Source: RUG626 sp051866775
GTDB taxonomy: Bacteria > Bacillota > Clostridia > Oscillospirales > Oscillospiraceae
Assembly (NCBI GenBank): GCA_051866775.1
Contig: JBJDXR010000008.1
Span: 1 to 64,000 of the forward strand
DNA length: 64,000 bases
Direction of reading: 5' to 3'
The notes under the pieces are model-generated. The model saw only the letters and a list, made by a program, of their open reading frames with translations, was not told the origin of the DNA and made no database searches. Positions 33,967-42,007 of this stretch are shown here, piece by piece; the first letter of the stretch is position 1; each line of letters begins with the position of its first letter. The translations under genes were made by a program, and so were the position numbers.

Positions 33967-35916
33967 TTATATATCAAGATTGACGACGTACTTGGCATTT
34001 GTCTCTATCCACTCACGGCGCGGCTCAACATCCTCGCCCATGAGAACCGTAAATACCTGATCGGCCAGAACGGCGTCGTCAAGGGTAATCCTTCTAAGTG
34101 TGCGCTTTTCCGGATCCATAGTGGTCTCCCACAGCTCATGGGGGTCCATCTCACCGAGACCTTTGTAGCGGGATATATCTATCTTCGCGTTGGGATTATC
34201 TCCCCGCATCTCCGCGGATATCCTGTCGCGCTCAGGGTCTGAATAAGCCACCCTTGTGGTCTTGCCCCGAGTGAGCTTGTACAGCGGCGGCACGGCGGAA
34301 TATACATATCCCCTCTCAATGAGAGGACGCATATAACGGAAGAAGAAGGTAAGAAGCAGTGTGCGGATGTGGCTTCCATCCACATCGGCATCCGCCATTA
34401 TGATTATCTTGTGATAGCGAAGCTTGTCAATATTGAACTCCTCGCCTATACCGGCCCCGAGAGCCACTATCATCGGATAGAGCTTATCGTTGCCGTATAT
34501 CTTGTCCGCCCGGGCCTTCTCCACATTAAGCATCTTGCCCCACATGGAAAGTATCGCCTGAAAGCGGCTGTCACGCCCCTGTATGGCAGAGCCTGCAGCG
34601 GAGTCTCCCTCAACTATATATATCTCGCAAAGGGATGGGTCGCGCTCGTTGCAGTCCTGAAGCTTATCCGGCATCTGTCCGGATTCAAGTCCGGTCTTGC
34701 GGCGGACCGACTCCCTGGCCTTTCTTGCCGCCTCTCTGGCGCGGGAGGCCGTCATGGCCTTGTCGATTATCGCCTTGGCGGCGGCCGGGTTCTCCTCCAG
34801 GAATATCTCAAGCTGCTCGGAAACTATACCGTCAACAAGAGAACGTATCTCGGCGTTTCCAAGCTTCGTCTTTGTCTGTCCCTCAAACTGGGCATCCACC
34901 AGCTTTACGGAAATAACGGCGGTAAGTCCCTCACGGCAGTCCTCACCGGAGAGCTTCTCCTCGCCCTTTAAAAGGCCGGTTTTTGTACCATAGGCATTTA
35001 ATGCCCGGGTAAGCGCAGTTTTAAAGCCCGTCTCATGCATACCGCCCTCAGGGGTATGTATGTTGTTGGCAAAGGAGACTATCATCTCGTTATAGCCGTC
35101 GTTATACTGGAAGGCAACCTCCGCGACGGAGTCCTGTCTTCCCCCGGACATATATATGACGTCATCGTTTATAGGCGTCTTATTGATATTGAGGTAATCA
35201 ACAAACTGGCGTATTCCGCCCTCATAGTGCATAACATCTGATACAGGCTCATCGCCGCGGTCGTCCATTATCGTTATACGAAGTCCCGCATTCAGGAAGG
35301 CCTGCTCCCTCATGCGCTTGTGCAGAGTCTCAAAATCAAATACCGTCTCGTCAAATATTTCCCCATCGGGCTTGAAGGTGACAGTTGTACCGGTGCGGTC
35401 TGTGGTACCGATAACAGTTATTCCCTCAGTTATCTCTCCCCTGGCAAATTTCATCTCATATATGCTGCCGTTTTTGTGCACCTGAACAGTAAGCCACTCA
35501 GATAATGCGTTAACAACAGATGCACCTACTCCATGAAGACCTCCGGAGACCTTATAGCCGCCGCCGCCGAATTTGCCGCCTGCATGAAGGACAGTGTAGA
35601 CCACCTCAAGGGCGGATTTTCCGGTCTGCTGCTGGATGTCAACGGGTATACCGCGTCCGTTATCGGTGACAGTTATCGTATCTCCCTTGTTTATAGTGAC
35701 GGTTATTTCCGTACAGTAGCCTGCAAGAGCCTCATCTATAGAGTTATCGACTATCTCATATACAAGATGATGCAGTCCCGAGATGCTTGTTGAACCGATA
35801 TACATACCGGGGCGCTTTCGGACTGCCTCCAGTCCCTCCAGCACCTGGATCTGGCTTGCATCGTACTCCTCAGTTATTTTTCCGGTTATTCCTGTTGCTT
35901 CAGTTATATCTTCCAT
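33967..35916 (-). CDS. gyrB: DNA gyrase subunit B
   Basis: ATPase subunit of gyrase. The 649-residue protein has the GHKL ATP-binding fold (EIVDNSIDEALAG, GRGIPVD, GLHGVGASVVNALS) and the TOPRIM motifs EGDSAAGSA and DADVDGSHI. The C-terminal GyrB tail (RRITLDDA...RREWIETNA) ends it. The length fits the short Gram-positive form. It stands between remB and gyrA. Confidence 0.97.
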   Translation of the reverse strand: MEDITEATGITGKITEEYDASQIQVLEGLEAVRKRPGMYIGSTSISGLHHLVYEIVDNSIDEALAGYCTEITVTINKGDTITVTDNGRGIPVDIQQQTGKSALEVVYTVLHAGGKFGGGGYKVSGGLHGVGASVVNALSEWLTVQVHKNGSIYEMKFARGEITEGITVIGTTDRTGTTVTFKPDGEIFDETVFDFETLHKRMREQAFLNAGLRITIMDDRGDEPVSDVMHYEGGIRQFVDYLNINKTPINDDVIYMSGGRQDSVAEVAFQYNDGYNEMIVSFANNIHTPEGGMHETGFKTALTRALNAYGTKTGLLKGEEKLSGEDCREGLTAVISVKLVDAQFEGQTKTKLGNAEIRSLVDGIVSEQLEIFLEENPAAAKAIIDKAMTASRAREAARKARESVRRKTGLESGQMPDKLQDCNERDPSLCEIYIVEGDSAAGSAIQGRDSRFQAILSMWGKMLNVEKARADKIYGNDKLYPMIVALGAGIGEEFNIDKLRYHKIIIMADADVDGSHIRTLLLTFFFRYMRPLIERGYVYSAVPPLYKLTRGKTTRVAYSDPERDRISAEMRGDNPNAKIDISRYKGLGEMDPHELWETTMDPEKRTLRRITLDDAVLADQVFTVLMGEDVEPRREWIETNAKYVVNLDI

Positions 35917-35975
35917 TGTCTCATTCCCTCCGTATATTCCATCCCCTGAGACGGCCTATATATAAAAGCATCCGC

Positions 35976-36236
35976 TTACTCTATGGTAAAGGTCTCGCTC
36001 CTTAGCTTAAGTGTAGCGGTGCCAAGCTGGCTTAAATAGACAGACTGTGCTCCTTCTCCTTCGCACAGAACAAAGGATTTTGGAATGTCGTCTCCTACAA
36101 TAGTTACCTCGCCGTTTTTCTCGGCGGAATTTAAAAATTCGCGGGATACCTTTGAAGAGGTCGTGTTGTCAAGATCGAATATTCCGATTATATCGTTGTC
36201 GTTAAGTACGGTATCCTGACCGATATGCAGATACAT
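35976..36236 (-). CDS. remB: RemB-like (DUF370) regulator
   Basis: An 86-residue protein similar to the YaaB/RemB family, starting MYLHIGQDTVLNDNDIIGIFDLDNTT. RemB affects biofilm matrix genes in Bacillus subtilis; the related RemA binds DNA directly. The slot between recF and gyrB is the same as in B. subtilis, which supports the name. The molecular role outside Bacillus is not established. Confidence 0.85.
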   Translation of the reverse strand: MYLHIGQDTVLNDNDIIGIFDLDNTTSSKVSREFLNSAEKNGEVTIVGDDIPKSFVLCEGEGAQSVYLSQLGTATLKLRSETFTIE

Positions 36237-36329
36237 ATTCTACCTCCTCAAAATGGGATATTTATCTTCTCAACTGTCCGCAGCCCTGCCGTTAAGGCCT
36301 GCTCTCTGACAACCTAATTTTTCGCTGCC

Positions 36330-37430
36330 TTACACCACGTGGCCTCCGGCGATGTTGATGACCCTTCCCCCCGTGCGGGCGGCGATCCTGTCATCCTCAC
36401 AGCAGGTAATAAACACCTGTCCGCCGCCGATGCGGTTCAAAATAAAATCCTGTCTCCCGGCATCAAGCTCGGAAAGGACGTCATCTAAAAGCAGAACAGG
36501 GTATTCTCCGCGGCTGGAATAATGAATCTCCCTTTCCGCAAGCTTTATTGAGAGCGCGGCCGTGCGGGTCTGTCCCTGAGAGGCAAAGCTCTTGGCCTCC
36601 GTGCCGTTTATCTCGATTGCAAGGTCATCCTTGTGTGCCCCCGTCAGGCACAGCCCTGACGCCGCTTCCGCGGCACGGTGTTTTTCCTGATGCTCAAGTA
36701 TCATCGGAAGCAGCTCCGACGCCGGCCTTTCAGGGTCGTCTATGGTCTTTATCGTCCTGTATTCTATCTTAAGCTCCTCGCCGCCGGAAAAATCAGCGTG
36801 TATCTTAGCTGCCTCCGGCGCAAGACGCTTTACAAATATTGCCCTGTAATGTATAAGCTCCGCGCTCATCTGTGCCAGCCTGAAATCATATTCTCCCAAA
36901 AGCTCAAGGAGCGAAGGCTTTTCCTCAAAATCCCTCAGTATACGGGTCTTACCCTCATATGCCTTGTTAAACTCGTGCAGCGCAGCGGCGTATCTGGGAC
37001 GGAGCTGGGATATACACATATCCATAAGCTTCCTGCGGACGGAAGCTCCCCCGCGTATAAGCTCCAGATCCTCCGGACAAAACAATACCGCGGAAAAATT
37101 TCCCGCAAGTTCCCCTGAGGTCTTAAGCCTTACGCCGTTTACAGACATCTGTCTCCTTCGTCCCCGGCGCATGACCAGCTCCACTTTTTTTGTGCGCTCG
37201 TCAGAGACACCTTCGGCCAATATTCTTGCAAAGTCTTTATCAAAACCTATAAGCTCCCTGTCGGATCTTGCCCTGAAGGAGCGCCCTGTACAGGCTGCGA
37301 ATATCGCCTCAAGCATATTGGTCTTTCCCTGAGCGTTACCGCCGATTATGACGTTTACACTCCGGGAAAATTCAGCCCTTGTGCGGCTGTAATTTCTGAA
37401 GCCCTCAAGCTCCAGAGATTCAATCACCAT
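36330..37430 (-). CDS. recF: DNA replication and repair protein RecF
   Basis: ABC/SMC-like ATPase that helps load RecA at gaps. 366 residues with Walker A GGNAQGKTNMLEAI, the signature-like SQGQTRTAALSIKLAE and Walker B LLLDDVLSELD. The start is ATG 37430 (MVIESLELEGFRNY). A TTG four codons upstream is less likely. It overlaps the S4-domain gene by 11 bp, so translation is coupled. Confidence 0.95.
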   Translation of the reverse strand: MVIESLELEGFRNYSRTRAEFSRSVNVIIGGNAQGKTNMLEAIFAACTGRSFRARSDRELIGFDKDFARILAEGVSDERTKKVELVMRRGRRRQMSVNGVRLKTSGELAGNFSAVLFCPEDLELIRGGASVRRKLMDMCISQLRPRYAAALHEFNKAYEGKTRILRDFEEKPSLLELLGEYDFRLAQMSAELIHYRAIFVKRLAPEAAKIHADFSGGEELKIEYRTIKTIDDPERPASELLPMILEHQEKHRAAEAASGLCLTGAHKDDLAIEINGTEAKSFASQGQTRTAALSIKLAEREIHYSSRGEYPVLLLDDVLSELDAGRQDFILNRIGGGQVFITCCEDDRIAARTGGRVINIAGGHVV

Positions 37431-37692
37431 TGCCCTCACCAATTATCTTAAAAAGCTCTCCGTCTATACTGACGGTGTCGCCCGGACGCAGCTTTTTTCC
37501 CCTTTGGGTACAGGTCTCACCGTTTATCAAAACGGCTCCATCCTCAATAAGCAGCTTTCCTTCGCCGCCGGTCTGTACGATGCCTGCAAATTTTAAAAAC
37601 GCGTCGAGCTTTATAAATTCGGTGGTTATGGTGATATTTTGAAGCTTCTTCTCTTTTTTGTTTTTCGATTTTAAAACAACTTTAGCCTTCAT
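37420..37692 (-). CDS. yaaA: S4-domain RNA-binding protein YaaA (RlbA)
   Basis: A 90-residue protein with an S4 RNA-binding fold (TEFIKLDAFLKFAGIVQTGGEGK... DGAVLINGE), always found between dnaN and recF in Bacillota. It is implicated in ribosome assembly. Overlaps with dnaN (11 bp) and recF (11 bp) show tight coupling. Confidence 0.9.
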   Translation of the reverse strand: MKAKVVLKSKNKKEKKLQNITITTEFIKLDAFLKFAGIVQTGGEGKLLIEDGAVLINGETCTQRGKKLRPGDTVSIDGELFKIIGEGNGD

Positions 37693-38797
37693 TCGCCCTC
37701 AGCCTCACAGGAAGGATCATATAAATAAAATTCTTGTTCCCGTCTGTCGGGACTAAGACACACGGAGATACACCGGTGGACAGCTGAAGCCTTACGCTGT
37801 CTGAAGGGGCCGCCTTCAGTGCCTCAAGAATATAGCGGTTGTTAAAGCCTATCTCAAGCCCCTCGCCGTCTCCGGAAACCTGACATTCGTCGTTCGCCTT
37901 ACCAAGCGTGGTGGCGGTAGAAACCTTAAGTATGCCGCTGTCAAAAACACAGCGCACCGGGCTTTTAAACTTGTCGCTGATTATGAGTGAGACACGCTCG
38001 ATTGATTCTATAAGTGCCTTTCTGTCCGCCTCAATGCTGTACTTACTGGCTTGGGGGATGGAATTGCGGTAGTTTAAAAACTCTCCCTCAAGTCTGCGCG
38101 ATATGAGCATGGTGCTGCCTATGGTGAACATGATGTGCTTTGAACCCAATGTTATTTTAACCAGCTCTTCGCTGTCTGAAGCAATTTTTTCCACTTCGGA
38201 AAGAGCCGTACCCGGAACGACAAAGTCCACCTTTCCGACCTCCGTCTTTGCTACACGCTCACGCCTAAGTGCAAGCCTGTAGCCATCTACGGCCACAATT
38301 GTAAGTATCTCGTTTTCTACCTCAAACAAAGCCCCCGTGTGTATAGGACGAGCCTCATTGTCAGAGACGGCAAAGTTCGTCTCTGCTATCATTGCTTTCA
38401 GGTCCTTTTCCATCATATATACCGAATTTTGATAGTCAACATAGGGAAGCTCCGGATATTCCTCTGCTGAGATGCCCATGATGTTGAATTCACTCATCCC
38501 GCACTTGATGTTTATCATGAATTTTTCATCCACGTTGACATAAACGATATCATCCGGCAATTTGCGGATTATATCTCCGAAGAGCCTTGCATTTATAACC
38601 ACGTTTCCGGTCTCGGCTACGTCGGCTGCGATCGTACATCTGATACCGGTTTTCAGATCGTATCCGGAAATAACTACATCTGAGCCGGCCTCTATAAGCA
38701 GTCCCTCAAGGGATGGAACGGCGCTTTTGGCCGCAGCAGCTCTTGACGCAGTGGTGACGGCCGATAAAAGCAGCCCTTTTTCGCAGGAAAATTTCAT
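37682..38797 (-). CDS. dnaN: DNA polymerase III beta sliding clamp
   Basis: Ring-shaped processivity clamp. The 371-residue protein has three tandem clamp domains and ends in the conserved YMILPVRLR, part of the protein-binding pocket. It follows dnaA after 255 bp that contain DnaA-box-like sites. Confidence 0.96.
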   Translation of the reverse strand: MKFSCEKGLLLSAVTTASRAAAAKSAVPSLEGLLIEAGSDVVISGYDLKTGIRCTIAADVAETGNVVINARLFGDIIRKLPDDIVYVNVDEKFMINIKCGMSEFNIMGISAEEYPELPYVDYQNSVYMMEKDLKAMIAETNFAVSDNEARPIHTGALFEVENEILTIVAVDGYRLALRRERVAKTEVGKVDFVVPGTALSEVEKIASDSEELVKITLGSKHIMFTIGSTMLISRRLEGEFLNYRNSIPQASKYSIEADRKALIESIERVSLIISDKFKSPVRCVFDSGILKVSTATTLGKANDECQVSGDGEGLEIGFNNRYILEALKAAPSDSVRLQLSTGVSPCVLVPTDGNKNFIYMILPVRLRANEG

Positions 38798-39052
38798 TAT
38801 CCCAGCCTCCTATGAGTAGTTTTATTTGTCCTTCGATGTTTTCTTTTAAGAAAAGACAGTATTATTATTTTTTAGCAGTAGAAGCAGTAGTAAAAATTTA
38901 TGTGGAAAACCTTAAAAAACCCAGAATTTACGGGACTTTGCGGTAAAGGGCAACCAGTGGAAAGATTTTCTGAGTTTTCAACAGGATTTTTAAGAAGAAA
39001 AGTTTTTCACAGAAATCAACAGTGTAAAAGTGCAGATTGTGTAAAAATGTGT
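38798..39052. other. oriC: candidate oriC segment with DnaA boxes
   Basis: This AT-rich gap holds three matches to the DnaA box TTWTNCACA: TTTTCCACA at 38901-38909 (minus), TTTTTCACA at 39003-39011 (plus) and TTTTACACA at 39038-39046 (minus). Near-matches lie around 38956 and 38975. No exact TTATCCACA was found. The dnaA-dnaN gap is an origin half in other Bacillota. Confidence 0.6.
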
Positions 39053-40366
39053 TTAATTTCTGGAGTTTATATTTGCCGTTATATCCTTGACCATCTGGGC
39101 AAATTCAGGAGAAGAAGCGATGCTCTTTTCGATTTTTTGTATCGATGCAAGGACTGTTGTATGGTCGCGCCCTTCAAAGAAATTTCCTATGTCCTGAAGT
39201 GACAGTGTGGTTAAGATCCTTATCTGGTACATGGCTATCTGACGAGCTGTGGCGGTGTTTCTTGTACGGCGCTGTCCGCGAATATCCTCGGGGGAAATGT
39301 TAAAATATTTTGCCGTCTCCTCAATGATGTCGTCAGGTGTGGGGACATAAGCCGTCTTTTCTTTAAACAGCGCCTTAAGGGCATTTGCGACAGATGTGAC
39401 GGATATGTTGTCGTCCATCATATCTCTGTACGCCCGGATTTTCTTTACTGCGCCCTCAAGCTGCCGGACATTTGAGGTCATGTTTGTGGCTATGTAATTT
39501 ACCACGTCATCGGGAAGTACGAGTCCCAGCTGTATCGACTTATTCTTTATTATTGCCGTTCTGGTCTCGTAATCAGGGGGCTGGATATCAGCCAGCAGTC
39601 CTGATTCAAACCGGGTGCGGAGGCGGTCTGCCAGCAGGGTCATCTCAGATGGCGGCCGGTCTGAGGTAAAGACTATCTGTTTCTGCGCCTCATGCAGGGT
39701 GTTGAAGGTATGGAAAAACTCCTCCTGAGTGGAGTTTTTTCCGGCGATTATCTGAATATCGTCCATAAGAAACAGATCGGCTGAACGGTATTTCTCACGA
39801 AAGTCAACATTTCTTCCAGCCTGAATCGCGGAGATAAGCTCATTCATAAAGTCGTTGCCCCGCACAAAGACGATATTGTACTCAGGATGGCGTTTTCTGA
39901 CCTCATGGCGTATGGCATAAAGAAGATGGGTCTTGCCAAGTCCTGATTCACCGTAGATAAATAGCGGATTAAAGGCCTTTGTTTGGCCCTCAGCAACAGC
40001 CATAGCGGCCGCGTGTGCAAATTTGTTTGAGGGCCCGACAACGAATTTATCAAAGGTGTACTCGTCGCTGTCTATCATATCTCCGTCGTCGGATGCCTGT
40101 TTTTCAATAACTTCAGATTCAGCTCCGCTGACGAGCTGTATGTCCATATCTCCGGCAAATATCTGCCTGACTGCGTCCTTAAGCTGTCCGATGAACCGGC
40201 TTTCTATGACGCCGCGCTTAAAGTCCGACGGCACCAGCAGGATTATTTTGTTTTCAGTGATATTTACTATGCGGCACTCGTCAAACCAAGTGTTTATAGC
40301 CACGGGTGTGAGATTCTCTTTCAGAAGCTCCAATATGCTTGACCATATATCTCCCACGGAGTTCAT
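39053..40366 (-). CDS. dnaA: chromosomal replication initiator DnaA
   Basis: Binds DnaA boxes and melts oriC. The 437-residue protein has domain I (about 1-80), a short linker, and the AAA+ domain with Walker A GESGLGKTHL, Walker B LFLMDDIQ and sensor region. The C-terminal helix-turn-helix carries the signature GRDHTTVLASIQKIE. First gene of the dnaA-dnaN-yaaA-recF-remB-gyrB-gyrA cluster. Confidence 0.98.
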   Translation of the reverse strand: MNSVGDIWSSILELLKENLTPVAINTWFDECRIVNITENKIILLVPSDFKRGVIESRFIGQLKDAVRQIFAGDMDIQLVSGAESEVIEKQASDDGDMIDSDEYTFDKFVVGPSNKFAHAAAMAVAEGQTKAFNPLFIYGESGLGKTHLLYAIRHEVRKRHPEYNIVFVRGNDFMNELISAIQAGRNVDFREKYRSADLFLMDDIQIIAGKNSTQEEFFHTFNTLHEAQKQIVFTSDRPPSEMTLLADRLRTRFESGLLADIQPPDYETRTAIIKNKSIQLGLVLPDDVVNYIATNMTSNVRQLEGAVKKIRAYRDMMDDNISVTSVANALKALFKEKTAYVPTPDDIIEETAKYFNISPEDIRGQRRTRNTATARQIAMYQIRILTTLSLQDIGNFFEGRDHTTVLASIQKIEKSIASSPEFAQMVKDITANINSRN

Positions 40367-40447
40367 TCAGTTCATTCCTTTCAAGATATGCAGAGACGAT
40401 ACATCCGCCCAAAGGGCGGTTCTTGGCATCATACATTAAATCATCTT

Positions 40448-40476
40448 ATTTTATCAAAATTACCGTATTATTGCAA
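40448..40476 (-). promoter_or_regulatory. putative dnaA promoter
   Basis: On the minus strand TTGCAA (40471-40476) and TAAAAT (40448-40453), spacer 17 bp, about 80 bp before the dnaA ATG. Confidence 0.65.
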
Positions 40477-40480
40477 GGCT

Positions 40481-40519
40481 ACACATATATAAAAAAGAAA
40501 CTTCTTTTTATATATGTGT
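40481..40519. repeat. long AT-rich inverted repeat upstream of the dnaA promoter
   Basis: Arms of 18-19 nt (40481-40499 and 40502-40519, one bulged A) form a near-perfect palindrome beginning ACACATATAT. No T run follows on either strand, so a simple terminator role is unlikely. It lies directly behind the dnaA promoter. Confidence 0.75.
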
Positions 40520-40562
40520 ATGTAAGCTTATAAATTTATTTGGTAAACATTTCTTAATGTCG

Positions 40563-40590
40563 AAAAAAAACCCCCGCCATTAGGCGGGGG
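40563..40590 (-). terminator. terminator of the trigger-factor-like gene
   Basis: Arms CCCCCGCC / GGCGGGGG around ATTA (40571-40590), followed on the minus strand by eight T residues. Confidence 0.92.
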
Positions 40591-40606
40591 ATAATAGTCA
40601 TTTAAT

Positions 40607-41779
40607 TTATGCGTTATCGATTACCGCGTTTCCGATTATGAAATCCGGTATTATCTGATCCCACAGAAGGGTCTGCTTGATGTATTCCTCACCATAATAG
40701 TCAGCATATTGTTCGTAGCCGGCAGCCGCAATATCGTCGACTGTAACCTCCAGTCCCTCCAGTTCCGCTATCGCCTGAACGGCCAAATACATTGAGGCAA
40801 GCTCCTTAAATTCCTCGGTCGAAGCTTCAATATACTCATCGGTGGTGGCGTATCCGTAGACCATGGAAATAAACTCATTGGAGCTTAATCCGTAGTATGA
40901 GGCGTAGATATTAATGGTATTCAGCTCGACGTTTATTAAAAAGTCCATAACAGACTCAGGGACATCCTCACAGACCGCCTGGGCAAGAAGATTATTTATA
41001 AAATTTGCTTTCTGAGATGTTATTATTGAATCCTCTATTGCTTTGCGGAATTCGTCAGCGGAGCTGTAGCCGTTATCGGCGGCAACCTGGTCATTGAATT
41101 CCTGCTCGATGAGGTCGCCTCGTATATAATTTACAGTGATATTGAAGACTGCATCTTTGCCGGCAAGATCAGGATTATTCTCGTACGGATCCGGAAAAGT
41201 CACCTCAATATCAAAATTTTCTCCCGGAGTGTGGCCGATGAGCTGCTCAAGAAAGTCGTCGATATACTGAGTCACTCCAATGGTAACATTGGTTCCGGCG
41301 CCCTGGGTGCTGCCGCCCTCAAACTCAACGCCGTCGATCGAGCCGACATAGTCGATGTTTACGGTATCGCCGTCAACTATAGCCCTGTCTGTCACCTGCT
41401 CGTATGAGGTATAATTTGAGAGGATAGAATCAATCTCCGCCTGAATGTCATCCTCGCTGGCGGTAAGAGTAGAGGCGGGGATCGATATTCCCTTGTAATC
41501 CGGTAGTGTGACGATATCGGATGCAGTTACGCCCTCAAAAAAGCCTTGGTCTGTAAGTCCATCGCTGTAGGATGACAGGACTGTTTCCGAGGAGCTGTCT
41601 GTGTTGTCTGAATTATCTTCGTTTCCGTTATCCTGATCGCCGGTACCATCCTCCTGAGGCTGGTCGGCGGAGCTGTCATCATCAGGAACGTCCTCACCCT
41701 TGCTGCCGGAGCAGCCGGCCAAAGTTCCCACTATCAAAGTGAGAGCCAAAACAATGCATAAAAATTTTCGGATATTCAT
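40607..41779 (-). CDS. secreted trigger-factor-like FKBP prolyl isomerase lipoprotein
   Basis: A 390-residue lipoprotein: the lipobox LAGC places acylated Cys23 after a clear signal peptide. An acidic, Asp/Asn/Ser-rich linker follows (about 25-70). Residues about 90-390 match trigger factor: an FKBP-type domain (GDTVNIDYVGSIDGVEFEGG ... FPDPYENNPDLAGKDAVFNITV) and the C-terminal chaperone arms. The N-terminal ribosome-binding domain with its GFRxGKxP signature is absent. It probably folds exported proteins on the outer face of the membrane, like PrsA. Its divergent neighbour is secA, the export motor, which fits that role. Confidence 0.82.
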   Translation of the reverse strand: MNIRKFLCIVLALTLIVGTLAGCSGSKGEDVPDDDSSADQPQEDGTGDQDNGNEDNSDNTDSSSETVLSSYSDGLTDQGFFEGVTASDIVTLPDYKGISIPASTLTASEDDIQAEIDSILSNYTSYEQVTDRAIVDGDTVNIDYVGSIDGVEFEGGSTQGAGTNVTIGVTQYIDDFLEQLIGHTPGENFDIEVTFPDPYENNPDLAGKDAVFNITVNYIRGDLIEQEFNDQVAADNGYSSADEFRKAIEDSIITSQKANFINNLLAQAVCEDVPESVMDFLINVELNTINIYASYYGLSSNEFISMVYGYATTDEYIEASTEEFKELASMYLAVQAIAELEGLEVTVDDIAAAGYEQYADYYGEEYIKQTLLWDQIIPDFIIGNAVIDNA

Positions 41780-42007
41780 AGCGTCTGCCTTTCAATGTCA
41801 AAGTGATTCAAGTATTATACAGTAACACGGAAAGTAAAATGTAAACAAAATGTGAACAACAATGTTTGGCATAGCTGATACTCCGCGGTTTTCTGTTTTT
41901 CTTCTTTTTTTATATATCTATTTGTGGTAAAATAATTTAAATCATGGGCATATAGGCCTATTTAAGTATAAGACGCGTACAGACGAAAGGACCGGGACTT
42001 TTCCATT

